Source of the DNA: Flavobacteriia bacterium | GTDB lineage: Bacteria > Bacteroidota > Bacteroidia > Flavobacteriales_D > Crocinitomicaceae | Length of the DNA: 16,298 bases | Reading direction: 5' to 3' | NCBI GenBank assembly: GCA_009925805.1 | Contig: RFQF01000019.1 | Coordinates: 1-16,298, forward strand | Part shown: positions 1 through 8,367 of the stretch, in pieces | Layout of the letters: each line of letters starts with the position of its first letter | Position numbering within the stretch: the first letter of the stretch is position 1 | Notes under the pieces: generated by a model | What the model was told of the DNA's origin: nothing | The model's database searches: none | Seen by the model: the letters and a program-made list of their open reading frames with translations, nothing else | Translations under genes and position numbers: made by a program

Positions 1-1
1 G

Positions 2-1291
2 GTTCGAATTGCCAAAATCAAAAACCTGGAAGACGATATTGCCCTAAGCCTTTCTGCCCTAGGTATTCGAATCATTGCTCCCATTCCAGGAAAAGGAACC
101 ATCGGCATTGAGGTACCTAACTCTAAGCCAGAAATGGTCAGTATGCGCTCGCTCATCGCTTCGGAAAAATTCCAAAATTTCGACGGTGAACTGCCTATCG
201 TTATGGGAAAAACCATCACCAACGAAACCTATACCTTCGACCTCACCAAGATGCCGCACCTCTTGGTAGCGGGGGCTACCGGTCAAGGGAAATCGGTAGG
301 ATTGAACGCCATTTTAGTTTCCCTCCTCTACCGAAAACACCCTGCCCAAGTTAAGTTCGTTTTGGTGGACCCGAAAAAGGTGGAACTTACCCTCTACAAT
401 AAAATTGAGCGGCATTTTCTTGCCAAGTTACCCAACGAGGAAGAGGCCATCATTGTAGACACCTCCAAAGTGGTCAACACCTTGAATTCCCTGTGCATCG
501 AAATGGACGACCGCTACGAATTGCTCAAAAATGCCGGAGTTCGCACCATCAAAGAATACAACGCCAAATTCATCAACCGCCGCCTAAATCCCGAAAAAGG
601 TCACCGTTATTTGCCTTACATTATTGTGTTAATCGACGAATTCGCCGACCTCATTATGACCGCAGGGAAAGAAGTAGAGCACCCCATTGCACGCATCGCT
701 CAGTTGGCGCGAGCCATTGGAATCCACCTCATCGTGGCCACGCAACGACCGTCCGTCAATGTCATTACCGGAATGATCAAGGCCAACTTCCCGGCTCGAA
801 TTGCTTTTCGAGTGCTTTCCAAAATTGACTCGCGCACCATTTTAGATAGTTCCGGTGCCGACCAATTAATCGGACGAGGCGACATGCTCATCTCGACGGG
901 ATCCGACATGATTCGTTTGCAATGCGGGTTTGTGGACACCCCCGAAGTCGAAGAAATATGTGAGTTTGTCGGCGGACAACGGGCCTATCCAAGTGCGTTT
1001 TTGTTACCCGAGTATGTACCCGAGGGAGGCGATTCCGGGGGGGATTTTGAAATGGATGAAATCGACCCAATGTTTGTAGATTCTGCACGCATCGTAGTTA
1101 CCAATCAACAGGGTTCAGCGTCTTTGCTCCAACGAAAATTAAAATTAGGCTATAACCGCGCAGGACGAATCGTGGATCAGCTTGAAGCGATGGGAATCAT
1201 AGGTTCATTTCAAGGCAGCAAAGCCCGTGACGTACTATTCACTGACCTGGAATCGTTGGACGAATTTCTTAAAACCAAAGGATTGCTTTAA
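2..1291 (+). CDS. ftsK: DNA translocase FtsK, C-terminal part (5' end outside window)
   Basis: FtsK is a membrane-anchored hexameric DNA pump that moves the chromosome terminus through the division septum and activates XerCD recombination at dif. The reading frame is already open at base 2, so the N-terminal membrane helices, linker and the start of the motor lie outside the window; 429 residues remain. What is visible: the end of the alpha domain (an IIAPIPGKGTIGIEVPN stretch near bases 70-122), the Walker A motif GATGQGKS at 272-295, the Walker B segment with Asp-Glu at 635-640, an ATQRPS motif near 740, and a C-terminal gamma winged-helix domain (about 1100-1280) with the GSASLLQRKLKLGYNRAGRI signature that reads KOPS-type polar sequences. 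An ATG at 134 is internal and is not the real start. The gene is followed 41 bases later by the M14 peptidase gene, which seems to have its own promoter. Identification is firm. Confidence 0.96.
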   Translation, partial: VRIAKIKNLEDDIALSLSALGIRIIAPIPGKGTIGIEVPNSKPEMVSMRSLIASEKFQNFDGELPIVMGKTITNETYTFDLTKMPHLLVAGATGQGKSVGLNAILVSLLYRKHPAQVKFVLVDPKKVELTLYNKIERHFLAKLPNEEEAIIVDTSKVVNTLNSLCIEMDDRYELLKNAGVRTIKEYNAKFINRRLNPEKGHRYLPYIIVLIDEFADLIMTAGKEVEHPIARIAQLARAIGIHLIVATQRPSVNVITGMIKANFPARIAFRVLSKIDSRTILDSSGADQLIGRGDMLISTGSDMIRLQCGFVDTPEVEEICEFVGGQRAYPSAFLLPEYVPEGGDSGGDFEMDEIDPMFVDSARIVVTNQQGSASLLQRKLKLGYNRAGRIVDQLEAMGIIGSFQGSKARDVLFTDLESLDEFLKTKGLL

Positions 1292-1313
1292 TTTTAAGCG
1301 GAATTTCGTCTCT

Positions 1314-1321
1314 TAACTTCG
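1314..1321 (+). promoter_or_regulatory. Possible Bacteroidota -7 box for the M14 peptidase gene
   Basis: TAACTTCG matches the TAnnTTTG consensus except for one base (C for T at position 7). It lies 11 bases before the ATG at 1333. No TTTG -33 box is seen at the right spacing. This is a weak call resting on position and similarity only. Confidence 0.3.
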
Positions 1322-1332
1322 ATGCACCTCTT

Positions 1333-3768
1333 ATGAAAACCTGCGTGTTTGGAATGTTATTTTCCACAACCTTTTTTTGTTCCGCGCAGCTCATGCCCCT
1401 TCCTGCGCCGTTGAATACCTATTATCATTCCGGCAACGACTTTTCACGCCATGATGAAGTACTTACCTATTTTGAATTGCTCCAAAAAAGGTATCCCAAC
1501 CAACTAGTCCTCGAGCGGTATGGGGTTACCAACGAAGGTCGACCCTTGTTTGTGGTGTACCTAAGTTCGGAACAAAACATGAACTCGTTGGAGGAAATTC
1601 GCCGAAAGCACGCCCTAGGAAGCCAGGACGAAACGCTGGCTATTGCATGGTTAAGTTACAATGTACATGGAAACGAGAGTTGCGGAACCGAAGCAGCGAT
1701 GGAAACGGCCTATCGCTTACTCACCACCGAACAACGCTTACTTGAAAAAAACTTAGTCATTCTCGACCCATGCCTGAATCCCGATGGTCGCGACCGATAT
1801 GTAAACTATTTCAAGCAATATCATAATCAAAGCGGTCAATTGAACGAACACAGTGCGGAGCACGACGAACCGTGGCCCGGAGGACGCTTGAATCATTACT
1901 TCTTCGACCTTAACCGCGATTGGGCGTGGTTAACCCAACAAGAATCCCAGCAGCGCATTAAACTCTACAACGAATGGATGCCGCACCTTCATGTCGATTT
2001 TCACGAACAAGGCATGAATGAACCGTATTACTTTCCTCCGGCTGCGGAACCCTACCATGAAGTCATAACCCCTTGGCAACGCGATTTTCAAAAACACATT
2101 GGAAAGCATCACGCAAGCTACTTTGACCAAAAAGGGTGGTTATATTTTTCCAAAGAAATCTTCGACCTGCTCTACCCTTCCTACGGAGACACTTATCCCA
2201 CGTTCAATGGAGCGATCGGCATGACGTATGAACAAGGAGGTTCCGGAAGAGCAGGATTAGGGGTAATCACCTCCACCGGAGACACCTTAACGCTTAAAGA
2301 ACGCATAGAACATCACGTGATTACGGGAATATCGACCTTGGAAACAGCCGACGACCACCATCAAACCCTGATCGATGAATTTCAACAATTTTCCCGTAAA
2401 TCCACCAAAGAAAAAGGAATTACCTATGTCCTCGATGGAAGCGCCCCGAATATGGCTTCCCTCCTAACGCTTTTAGCAAGGCATCAAATTCAATTTTCCG
2501 TAGTATCCGAGGAAGTATCCGAGGAATGCAAGGGATTTGACTACTTCTCACGAGAAGAAAAGCGCTACAAACTGAAAAAAAAGGATGTCCTTGTTTACTC
2601 GCAGCAGCGTAAAGGAACCCTGTTGAACGTGTTGTTTGAACAAAAAACCACCTTAAGCGATTCCCTAACCTACGATATTACCGCCTGGTCGCTTCCTTAT
2701 GCCTATGGAGTCCCTTGTGTAAAAGTCCCTAAAACGCTTTCCATTACGCTCCACGATTCTTTAGCATTTGTGCCCCCTTTAACAAAGCTCAGTGACCCCT
2801 ATGCCCTTGCTATTCCATGGGAAAACTTGAATAGCGTCCGCGTGCTCAAGGCCTTGCTCGATAGCGGTTTGCACGTATCCCGAACGGAGAAAGAAATCCA
2901 AACAGCACAAGGCACATTGAAGCCGGGTACCTTGTTGGTCCTCAAAGCAGACAATCCAGGAAAAAATATAGCCCTCACCACACAGCAACTCCTCGAGAAT
3001 TTTAACCTTCAAGCGATAAGTTTAACCTCCGGTTGGGCTGCGTCGGGGGCAGATTTAGGGTCATCCAGCATACGAAATATTCAACAACCCAAGATCGGCG
3101 TTTTATTTACCGACGACTGTTCTGCTTTATCGGTGGGGGAAATTTGGCATTTCCTGGATGCTCAAGTAGGGATAGCACATCAAATGATCCGATTCGATCC
3201 ATCCGAATTCACCAAGCTGTATCCCTTGAACGTGATTTTCATTCCAGAAGGTTTTCGATTAGACGATTGCAGCAGCTTAAAACAGTGGATCAACGACGGT
3301 GGAATTTGTATTGTTATGGGCAACGCTGCACAAAATTTCATGAAAGAAGATTTTGGTATGAAGGAAGAAAACAGCCCTCCCTGGACGGGAACAAGCACCC
3401 TCGGAAATTACGGAAGCATGGAGCGTGCTGCGATCAGTAGCGCAATCAATGGCGCGATTTACCAATGTACCACGGATGCTTCGCACCCCTTAGCTTTCGG
3501 GTATAAGGAACCCTATTTTACGCTGCGCTTGTCCTCCGCAAGTTATCCCTTTCAAGGGGAAATCATCCAAAAAATTGCCGACAAGGATGCTTGGGTATCG
3601 GGATTCGTAGGACACGAGGTGAAAAACAAACAACCTGGAACGGTTACCGTAGGCAGCTATGCTCTTGGAGAAGGGAAAATCGTGTATTTTTTCGACAATC
3701 CCCTATTCCGGGGATTTTGGGAAAACGGGAAGCTTCAAGTGGCCAATGCGCTATACTTCTTAAGGTAA
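1333..3768 (+). CDS. Secreted M14-type zinc carboxypeptidase with C-terminal amidotransferase-like domain
   Basis: A predicted exported metallopeptidase of 811 residues. Residues 1-19 form a signal peptide (hydrophobic core ending FFCSAQ). The catalytic domain spans about 30-340. Zinc ligands are seen as H112 and E115 in NVHGNESCG and H224 in DFHEQG. N194-R195 fits the Asn-Arg pair that holds the substrate carboxylate, and E300 in MTYEQGG fits the catalytic base. From about K587 (KIGVLFTDD) to past residue 700 the pattern resembles a class I glutamine-amidotransferase-like fold, a combination common in large Bacteroidota M14 proteins. The C-terminus (WENGKLQVANALYFLR) is typical of them. The ATG at 1333 is chosen because the signal peptide starts there. 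A 12-base tandem duplication repeats VSEE at residues 391-398. The substrate is unknown; nutrient peptide scavenging outside the cytoplasm is an inference. It lies between ftsK and the FKBP gene with a promoter box after it, so it is probably monocistronic. Confidence 0.9.
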   Translation: MKTCVFGMLFSTTFFCSAQLMPLPAPLNTYYHSGNDFSRHDEVLTYFELLQKRYPNQLVLERYGVTNEGRPLFVVYLSSEQNMNSLEEIRRKHALGSQDETLAIAWLSYNVHGNESCGTEAAMETAYRLLTTEQRLLEKNLVILDPCLNPDGRDRYVNYFKQYHNQSGQLNEHSAEHDEPWPGGRLNHYFFDLNRDWAWLTQQESQQRIKLYNEWMPHLHVDFHEQGMNEPYYFPPAAEPYHEVITPWQRDFQKHIGKHHASYFDQKGWLYFSKEIFDLLYPSYGDTYPTFNGAIGMTYEQGGSGRAGLGVITSTGDTLTLKERIEHHVITGISTLETADDHHQTLIDEFQQFSRKSTKEKGITYVLDGSAPNMASLLTLLARHQIQFSVVSEEVSEECKGFDYFSREEKRYKLKKKDVLVYSQQRKGTLLNVLFEQKTTLSDSLTYDITAWSLPYAYGVPCVKVPKTLSITLHDSLAFVPPLTKLSDPYALAIPWENLNSVRVLKALLDSGLHVSRTEKEIQTAQGTLKPGTLLVLKADNPGKNIALTTQQLLENFNLQAISLTSGWAASGADLGSSSIRNIQQPKIGVLFTDDCSALSVGEIWHFLDAQVGIAHQMIRFDPSEFTKLYPLNVIFIPEGFRLDDCSSLKQWINDGGICIVMGNAAQNFMKEDFGMKEENSPPWTGTSTLGNYGSMERAAISSAINGAIYQCTTDASHPLAFGYKEPYFTLRLSSASYPFQGEIIQKIADKDAWVSGFVGHEVKNKQPGTVTVGSYALGEGKIVYFFDNPLFRGFWENGKLQVANALYFLR
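2503..2526 (+). repeat. 12-base perfect tandem duplication inside the M14 peptidase gene
   Basis: GTATCCGAGGAA occurs twice in direct tandem (2503-2514 and 2515-2526). It is in frame and codes for Val-Ser-Glu-Glu twice, in the linker region between the peptidase and amidotransferase-like domains. It looks like a recent slippage or duplication event that kept the frame. Confidence 0.9.
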
Positions 3769-3800
3769 TTTAATAGCCAACAAAAACCATAATATTTGTT

Positions 3801-3808
3801 TAACTTTG
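3801..3808 (+). promoter_or_regulatory. Bacteroidota -7 promoter box for the FKBP-lipoprotein-priA unit
   Basis: TAACTTTG is a perfect match to TAnnTTTG. It ends 6 bases before the ATG at 3815, so transcription would begin at or next to the start codon. No clear TTTG -33 box is seen at the usual 19-21 base spacing. The TTG at 3806, in frame with the gene, lies inside this box and is therefore rejected as a start codon. Confidence 0.6.
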
Positions 3809-3814
3809 TTATCT

Positions 3815-4744
3815 ATGAAACATTTCTTAAAACCTTTTTTTGCGCTCTTTTTATTGACAAACCTTATAAGTTCCTGCAATAGCAAAAAAGAACCCTACAC
3901 GGTAAAGTTTACTTCCGAAAAAGACACTCTTTCCTATGTTTTGGGGGCGATGAATGCAAAAACCATATCGGAATCCCGCACGGAGTCCTTTGAAAAATTG
4001 GATAAAGAACAAGTTATTAAAGGATTCAATGCTAATTTGGCCGGAACCCCTGCAGAGGCTTGCCTTAGCACCCTGCAACAGCTTTTTGGTCCCACCTATC
4101 AAGACTTTAATCCGTCGTATTTAAAAGAAGGATCTTTGTGCATGGGCAAACTCACCGGTTATGCCTTTTATTATGACATCCGAAAATTAGGGGCGCTCGA
4201 TCGCGTGAATTTCACCATGGTCAAAAAAGGGTTTGAAGACGGACTTTATCGACGGGATAGCACGGTAATTAAGCCCAATTCTATGCGATTTATCATGTCG
4301 GAGTTCATCACTGGACTGAATGTGGACAATGGAAACAAAATGCTTGAAAAAGCCAAAAAAATTCCGGGAGTTCAAGTGTTTGATAACGGAATTGTTTTAC
4401 AAACTTTACAGGCAGGAAAGGGCCCCAACCCGGGAGCAACCGATGACGTCAAAGTACATTACATTCTAACCTCAGCGCTTGGGGACACCATTCAAAGCTC
4501 TTACCGAGGAGATCAAAACGGGAAAGTAGAACCCATTCCCTTGTCGTTAAATGGGGGAGTCATTCCTGGGTGGTCCTTTGCAATTCCTAAAATGAAGGTG
4601 GGCGGAAAATATAGAATTTATGTTCCTTGGAATTTAGCCTACGGCGAACAGCAAGGCAAAGAATCCTTATGCTTTTTTGTCGAGCTGATTGAACGAGGAG
4701 CCGCCGGAAGTTTCACGAATCCAATTAAAACGAACCAACAATGA
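3815..4744 (+). CDS. FKBP-type peptidyl-prolyl cis-trans isomerase lipoprotein
   Basis: A 309-residue predicted lipoprotein that would assist protein folding outside the cytoplasm. The signal peptide ends in a lipobox ISSC with the lipidated cysteine at C21. Residues about 36-175 hold two FKBP_N-like segments of the kind that form the dimer arm in Mip/FkpA proteins (SYVLGAM...KGFNANL and GYAFYYD...KGFEDGL). The FKBP domain fills about 190-293, with Y216 in VHY, V249-I250-PGW253, Y276 in LAYGE and F288 in CFFVEL at the usual pocket positions. The residue matching Asp37 of human FKBP12 is glutamine (Q227 in TIQSS), which could change activity. The ATG at 3815 is chosen because an in-frame TTG at 3806 lies within the promoter box. 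The stop overlaps the next start as ATGA, suggesting translational coupling with the following lipoprotein. The family call is firm; clients are unknown. Confidence 0.92.
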   Translation: MKHFLKPFFALFLLTNLISSCNSKKEPYTVKFTSEKDTLSYVLGAMNAKTISESRTESFEKLDKEQVIKGFNANLAGTPAEACLSTLQQLFGPTYQDFNPSYLKEGSLCMGKLTGYAFYYDIRKLGALDRVNFTMVKKGFEDGLYRRDSTVIKPNSMRFIMSEFITGLNVDNGNKMLEKAKKIPGVQVFDNGIVLQTLQAGKGPNPGATDDVKVHYILTSALGDTIQSSYRGDQNGKVEPIPLSLNGGVIPGWSFAIPKMKVGGKYRIYVPWNLAYGEQQGKESLCFFVELIERGAAGSFTNPIKTNQQ

Positions 4745-5877
4745 AACAATTTCTCAGTATTCTCGCTGGAAGCTTAATCCTGTTCTCGTGCAATGATAAA
4801 ATTGACCTCCTCGGCGACTATAAGGAAACTGCGGTGGTATACGGATTGTTGGACCATAGCGATAGCCTCCATTACATTAAAATAACACGAGCTTTCATCG
4901 GTCCTGGGAGTGCCGTTGATATTGCAAAAATTGCAGACTCGAGTTATTTTCAAAACGTAGATGCCCGGGTAAAAGAATATGTTGGGGGGGTTCTCACGCG
5001 AACCTGGGTCCTCAAGGACACCGTGGTAAATGACAAAAATACCAACGGAGCTTTTTATGCACCAAGTCAGCGGGTTTATTACTTCAAGACCCTTCCTACG
5101 GGAGCAAACGAAACCCAACAAGGTTCGCCATCGGCGCTCACCTCTTCCCTTAACATCAATGCAAAATATACGTTGGAAATCGACATTGACAATGGGAAAT
5201 TTCAAATTGAAGGAAATACCGGTTTAGTGCATGGCCTGACCTCTCCCTCGAATTCGCAAAATTTCACCTTTAAATTTGCGTCAAATCCCGGAGAGTACTT
5301 GAGCGCAGGTGTTGCCGCTGTAAACACCTTTGGAAATGCTTACGTGGTAAATGCGCAATTGAATGTGATATATAATGAATATACGGGATTAAATGCTACC
5401 CAAAATTCCTTCAATTGGAAGTTAGGAGAACGGTCCATCCTGCCGGGAGAATCAACTACCTTTACTGCCAACGGTCAATCTTTCTATGAGCTCATGAAAT
5501 CGGATGTTACGAATGATCCCTTGATCGATCGAAGAACCCTCGTAGGTATTGAATTCATAATCACAGGAGGTCATGAAGAGCTATACAACTATATGGTGGT
5601 TAACGCTCCAAGCTCATCCTTAGCGCAAAGCAAGCCCACCTACACCAACCTTACGGTAAGTAACGATAAGCGTGTGGTAGGAATTTTCTCTTCGCGTCAA
5701 ACGCTCAAATTTTACCGTCCGTTTTTCACCAATGCTGCGCAAGCATACATTCGTGCCATTGATAAAAAATCCACCCGGGAGCTTTGTCAAGGCCCCATTA
5801 CTGGGCTGCTGTTCTTTTGTTCGAACCATCCGGGTGATAACGTAGTTGGGTCTCAAGAATCCTACGCTTGTCAGTAA
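4741..5877 (+). CDS. Lipoprotein of unknown function
   Basis: A 378-residue predicted lipoprotein. The signal peptide ends LFSC with the lipidated cysteine at C17, followed by NDKIDL. The mature part begins with a segment (YKETAVVYGLLDHSDSLHYI) of the type found in Bacteroidota surface-lipoprotein families of the DUF4249 kind, and the rest is rich in alternating hydrophobic and polar residues, so a beta-sandwich is likely. Three cysteines sit near the end (C349, C360, C377) and could form a disulfide. No catalytic motif was recognised. Its ATG overlaps the stop of the FKBP gene by four bases (ATGA), and priA starts 9 bases after its stop, so the three genes probably share one transcript. A functional link to the FKBP isomerase, for example as a folding client, is only inference from coupling. 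The DUF4249 resemblance is a memory-based impression and is weak. Confidence 0.85.
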   Translation: MKQFLSILAGSLILFSCNDKIDLLGDYKETAVVYGLLDHSDSLHYIKITRAFIGPGSAVDIAKIADSSYFQNVDARVKEYVGGVLTRTWVLKDTVVNDKNTNGAFYAPSQRVYYFKTLPTGANETQQGSPSALTSSLNINAKYTLEIDIDNGKFQIEGNTGLVHGLTSPSNSQNFTFKFASNPGEYLSAGVAAVNTFGNAYVVNAQLNVIYNEYTGLNATQNSFNWKLGERSILPGESTTFTANGQSFYELMKSDVTNDPLIDRRTLVGIEFIITGGHEELYNYMVVNAPSSSLAQSKPTYTNLTVSNDKRVVGIFSSRQTLKFYRPFFTNAAQAYIRAIDKKSTRELCQGPITGLLFFCSNHPGDNVVGSQESYACQ

Positions 5878-5886
5878 AATGCCCGA

Positions 5887-8367
5887 ATGAATGAGCGACC
5901 TACGTGGTATGTAGACCTGATTCTACCCGTACCCATTAGAAACCTTTTTACCTACCGTGTACCCTTAGAATTCAACGATTCAATCCAAATTGGACAACGT
6001 GTTATAGCGCCCTTCGGCAATAAAAAAAGGATTACCGGAATCATTGCCAAGATTCATCCGGATGCACCAAGAAATTACACCGCTAAATATTTTGATTATG
6101 TACTGGATGAAGAGCCCATTATCACGGAAATGCAGCTTCAGTTTTGGCAATGGATTGCCACCTATTACATGGCCACGATAGGTGAAGTCATGGCCGCGGC
6201 CTTACCCTCGAATTTCAAACTCGCGAGTGAAACGGTAGTCTTGCTTCACCCGGATTTTAACGGCGACCAGGATGCTTTTAATGAAAAAGAGCGACTTATC
6301 CTTCAAATACTGGCGGAACGCGAAAAGGTGGAATTGAATGAACTGGCACAAATCACGCAAACAGCAACGATCGCCATATTGATTAAAAAAATGATCGAGA
6401 AAGGGGCGGTGATCACGCAAGAGGAAATCAACCAACGGTATGCCCCAAAAACTCAATCCTATTTACGGATCAATCCTGAGCTTCACGACCAAACACTGGC
6501 TCAAATTCTCGACGAATTAGAAAGCAATGCCCGTTCGGCCCAACAATTTCATACGCTGCTTCGCATGATTCAATGCGCACGAGCCTCTCCAATCCCAGGA
6601 GCCTACGTCGATAAAAAAACCTTGCTCCAACAAGAGGTGAATTCCTCGAGCCTGACCTCGCTCATTAAAAAAGGAATTATTGTTCAAGAAAAATTGCAGA
6701 TTGATCGGGTTGGCAGCGACTTCCGCACTTTAGCCCCCTTTCCTCAGCTTAGCTCCGCCCAACAAATCGCGCTGGAGTCCATTGAACACCATTGGAAATC
6801 GAACAACGTTACCTTGCTCCACGGAATTACGGGATCGGGAAAAACGGAAATTTACATGCACCTCATTCAATCGTACTTAGACTTGGGCAAACAAGTGTTG
6901 TTGTTAATTCCCGAAATTGCATTAACAACCCAGCTGATTCAGCGCTTGGAAAAATACTTCGGTGCACAGGTAGGGGTATATCATTCCAAATTCAACCAAA
7001 ATGAACGCGTGGAGATTTGGCAACAAGTTCACGCGAACCGTTTGGATCGGTTTCGGGTACTGGTTGGAGCGCGGTCATCTATTTTTTTACCTTTCAAAGA
7101 ATTGGGATTGGTCATTGTTGACGAAGAACACGAAGGGACCTACAAACAAAACGACCCAGCACCACGCTATCATGGACGCGATTCTGCCCTTTATTTGGCG
7201 CGAATGTTCGGAGCAAAAGTACTGCTCGGTTCTGCTACGCCATCCCTGGAGAGCTATCAAAATACCAAAGAAGGAAAGTATGGTTTAGTTGAGCTGAACG
7301 AACGATACCAAGGAATGGAGCTTCCTGAATTCATCCTTGCCAATGTTCGAAAAGAAAAAGAGGCCAAAACGATGGTTTCGCATTTCAGCTCCGTCCTCTT
7401 GGAGGAAATTAAAAGAAGTTTATCGCGAAAAGAACAAGTAATTCTTTTTCAAAATCGAAGAGGTTTCACGCCTTATTGGAGTTGTGAAGTCTGCACTTGG
7501 ATACCCAAATGCCATCAATGCGATGTTTCGTTAACCTATCATTTGGGAATTAACTTACTTACCTGCCATTATTGTGGATTTTCTACCCCTCCTATGGGCA
7601 GCTGCGCGGCCTGTGGAAGCCACAAAATCAAAATGCTCGGATTTGGAACCGAGAAAATCGAAGACGAATTGCAACCCTTGTTTCCGGATGCACGCATTGA
7701 ACGCATGGATTTGGATACCACACGATCCAAAACAAAATACGCCGAATTACTCAAAGCATTTGAAGACCGCGACGTCGACATCCTTGTAGGAACGCAAATG
7801 TTGGCAAAAGGCTTAGATTTTGAACACGTCGGTCTTGTTGGTATATTAGACGCCGAGCAATTACTCAGTACCCCCAATTTTAGGGCTTATGAGCGAGGTT
7901 TTCAACTCATGACGCAGGTTGCAGGAAGATCCGGTAGAAAGCATCAGCGAGGAAGAGTCGTCATTCAAACCCGAAATCCGGAGCATTGGATCATTCAATT
8001 GGTGATGGAAAACAATACGGTTCATTTCATCGAACAAGAGCTGTTGGAGCGTTCGAATTTCCGCTATCCGCCTTTTTACAAACTCCTGCATGTCTTGTTG
8101 AAGCATGAACAAGAATCCTTGGTTGTATCAGCTGCCAATGCCTTAGCCTTTGAATTACGCAAAACGTTGAAAGAAAGGGTTATAGGTCCAGAATTTACCT
8201 TAATCAAGCGGCTCCAAGGGCGTTATCAACAGGAAATTAAAATCAAGTATGAAAAGTCCCTCTCTGATAAAAAAGTCAAGGAGCACCTGCTAGCACTCCT
8301 TGATCAATTTTATGAAAATACCCGTTTTAAAAAAGTAAAAATCAGCGTAGATGTTGATCCATATTAA
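5887..8367 (+). CDS. priA: Primosomal protein N' (replication restart helicase PriA)
   Basis: PriA recognises stalled or collapsed replication forks, unwinds DNA 3' to 5' and starts reloading of the replicative helicase. The 826-residue protein has the full architecture: an N-terminal 3'-DNA-binding domain (YVDLILPVPIRNLFTYRVP), Walker A GITGSGKTE at about 313-321, the helicase motif DEEH at 412-415, GSATPS shortly after, and a zinc-binding insert with eight cysteines (C533, C536, C542, C545, C560, C563, C573, C576). Helicase motifs V and VI follow (GTQMLAKGLDFEHV and QVAGRSGR), then a C-terminal domain with YPPF. The ATG at 5887 is chosen by the N-terminal match; it lies 9 bases after the upstream stop. 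An ATG at 5879 hits a stop after two codons. The stop codon overlaps that of the convergent rpoD. All catalytic residues are present, so it is probably active. No promoter box was seen directly upstream. Confidence 0.97.
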   Translation: MNERPTWYVDLILPVPIRNLFTYRVPLEFNDSIQIGQRVIAPFGNKKRITGIIAKIHPDAPRNYTAKYFDYVLDEEPIITEMQLQFWQWIATYYMATIGEVMAAALPSNFKLASETVVLLHPDFNGDQDAFNEKERLILQILAEREKVELNELAQITQTATIAILIKKMIEKGAVITQEEINQRYAPKTQSYLRINPELHDQTLAQILDELESNARSAQQFHTLLRMIQCARASPIPGAYVDKKTLLQQEVNSSSLTSLIKKGIIVQEKLQIDRVGSDFRTLAPFPQLSSAQQIALESIEHHWKSNNVTLLHGITGSGKTEIYMHLIQSYLDLGKQVLLLIPEIALTTQLIQRLEKYFGAQVGVYHSKFNQNERVEIWQQVHANRLDRFRVLVGARSSIFLPFKELGLVIVDEEHEGTYKQNDPAPRYHGRDSALYLARMFGAKVLLGSATPSLESYQNTKEGKYGLVELNERYQGMELPEFILANVRKEKEAKTMVSHFSSVLLEEIKRSLSRKEQVILFQNRRGFTPYWSCEVCTWIPKCHQCDVSLTYHLGINLLTCHYCGFSTPPMGSCAACGSHKIKMLGFGTEKIEDELQPLFPDARIERMDLDTTRSKTKYAELLKAFEDRDVDILVGTQMLAKGLDFEHVGLVGILDAEQLLSTPNFRAYERGFQLMTQVAGRSGRKHQRGRVVIQTRNPEHWIIQLVMENNTVHFIEQELLERSNFRYPPFYKLLHVLLKHEQESLVVSAANALAFELRKTLKERVIGPEFTLIKRLQGRYQQEIKIKYEKSLSDKKVKEHLLALLDQFYENTRFKKVKISVDVDPY

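Noticed and set aside
3033..3440. Open frame of 135 codons on the plus strand
   Set aside because: It is an out-of-frame shadow of the M14 peptidase gene with arginine- and serine-rich nonsense composition.
4984..4990. Run of seven G in the lipoprotein gene, as a possible phase-variation tract
   Set aside because: An equal run of seven G lies at 1037-1043 inside the essential ftsK, so such runs appear to be tolerated background, and the tract is short for slippage switching.
4774..5205. Open frame of 143 codons on the minus strand
   Set aside because: It lies wholly antisense to the unknown lipoprotein gene, which has a signal peptide and coupling to its neighbours. The antisense product has no recognisable motif.
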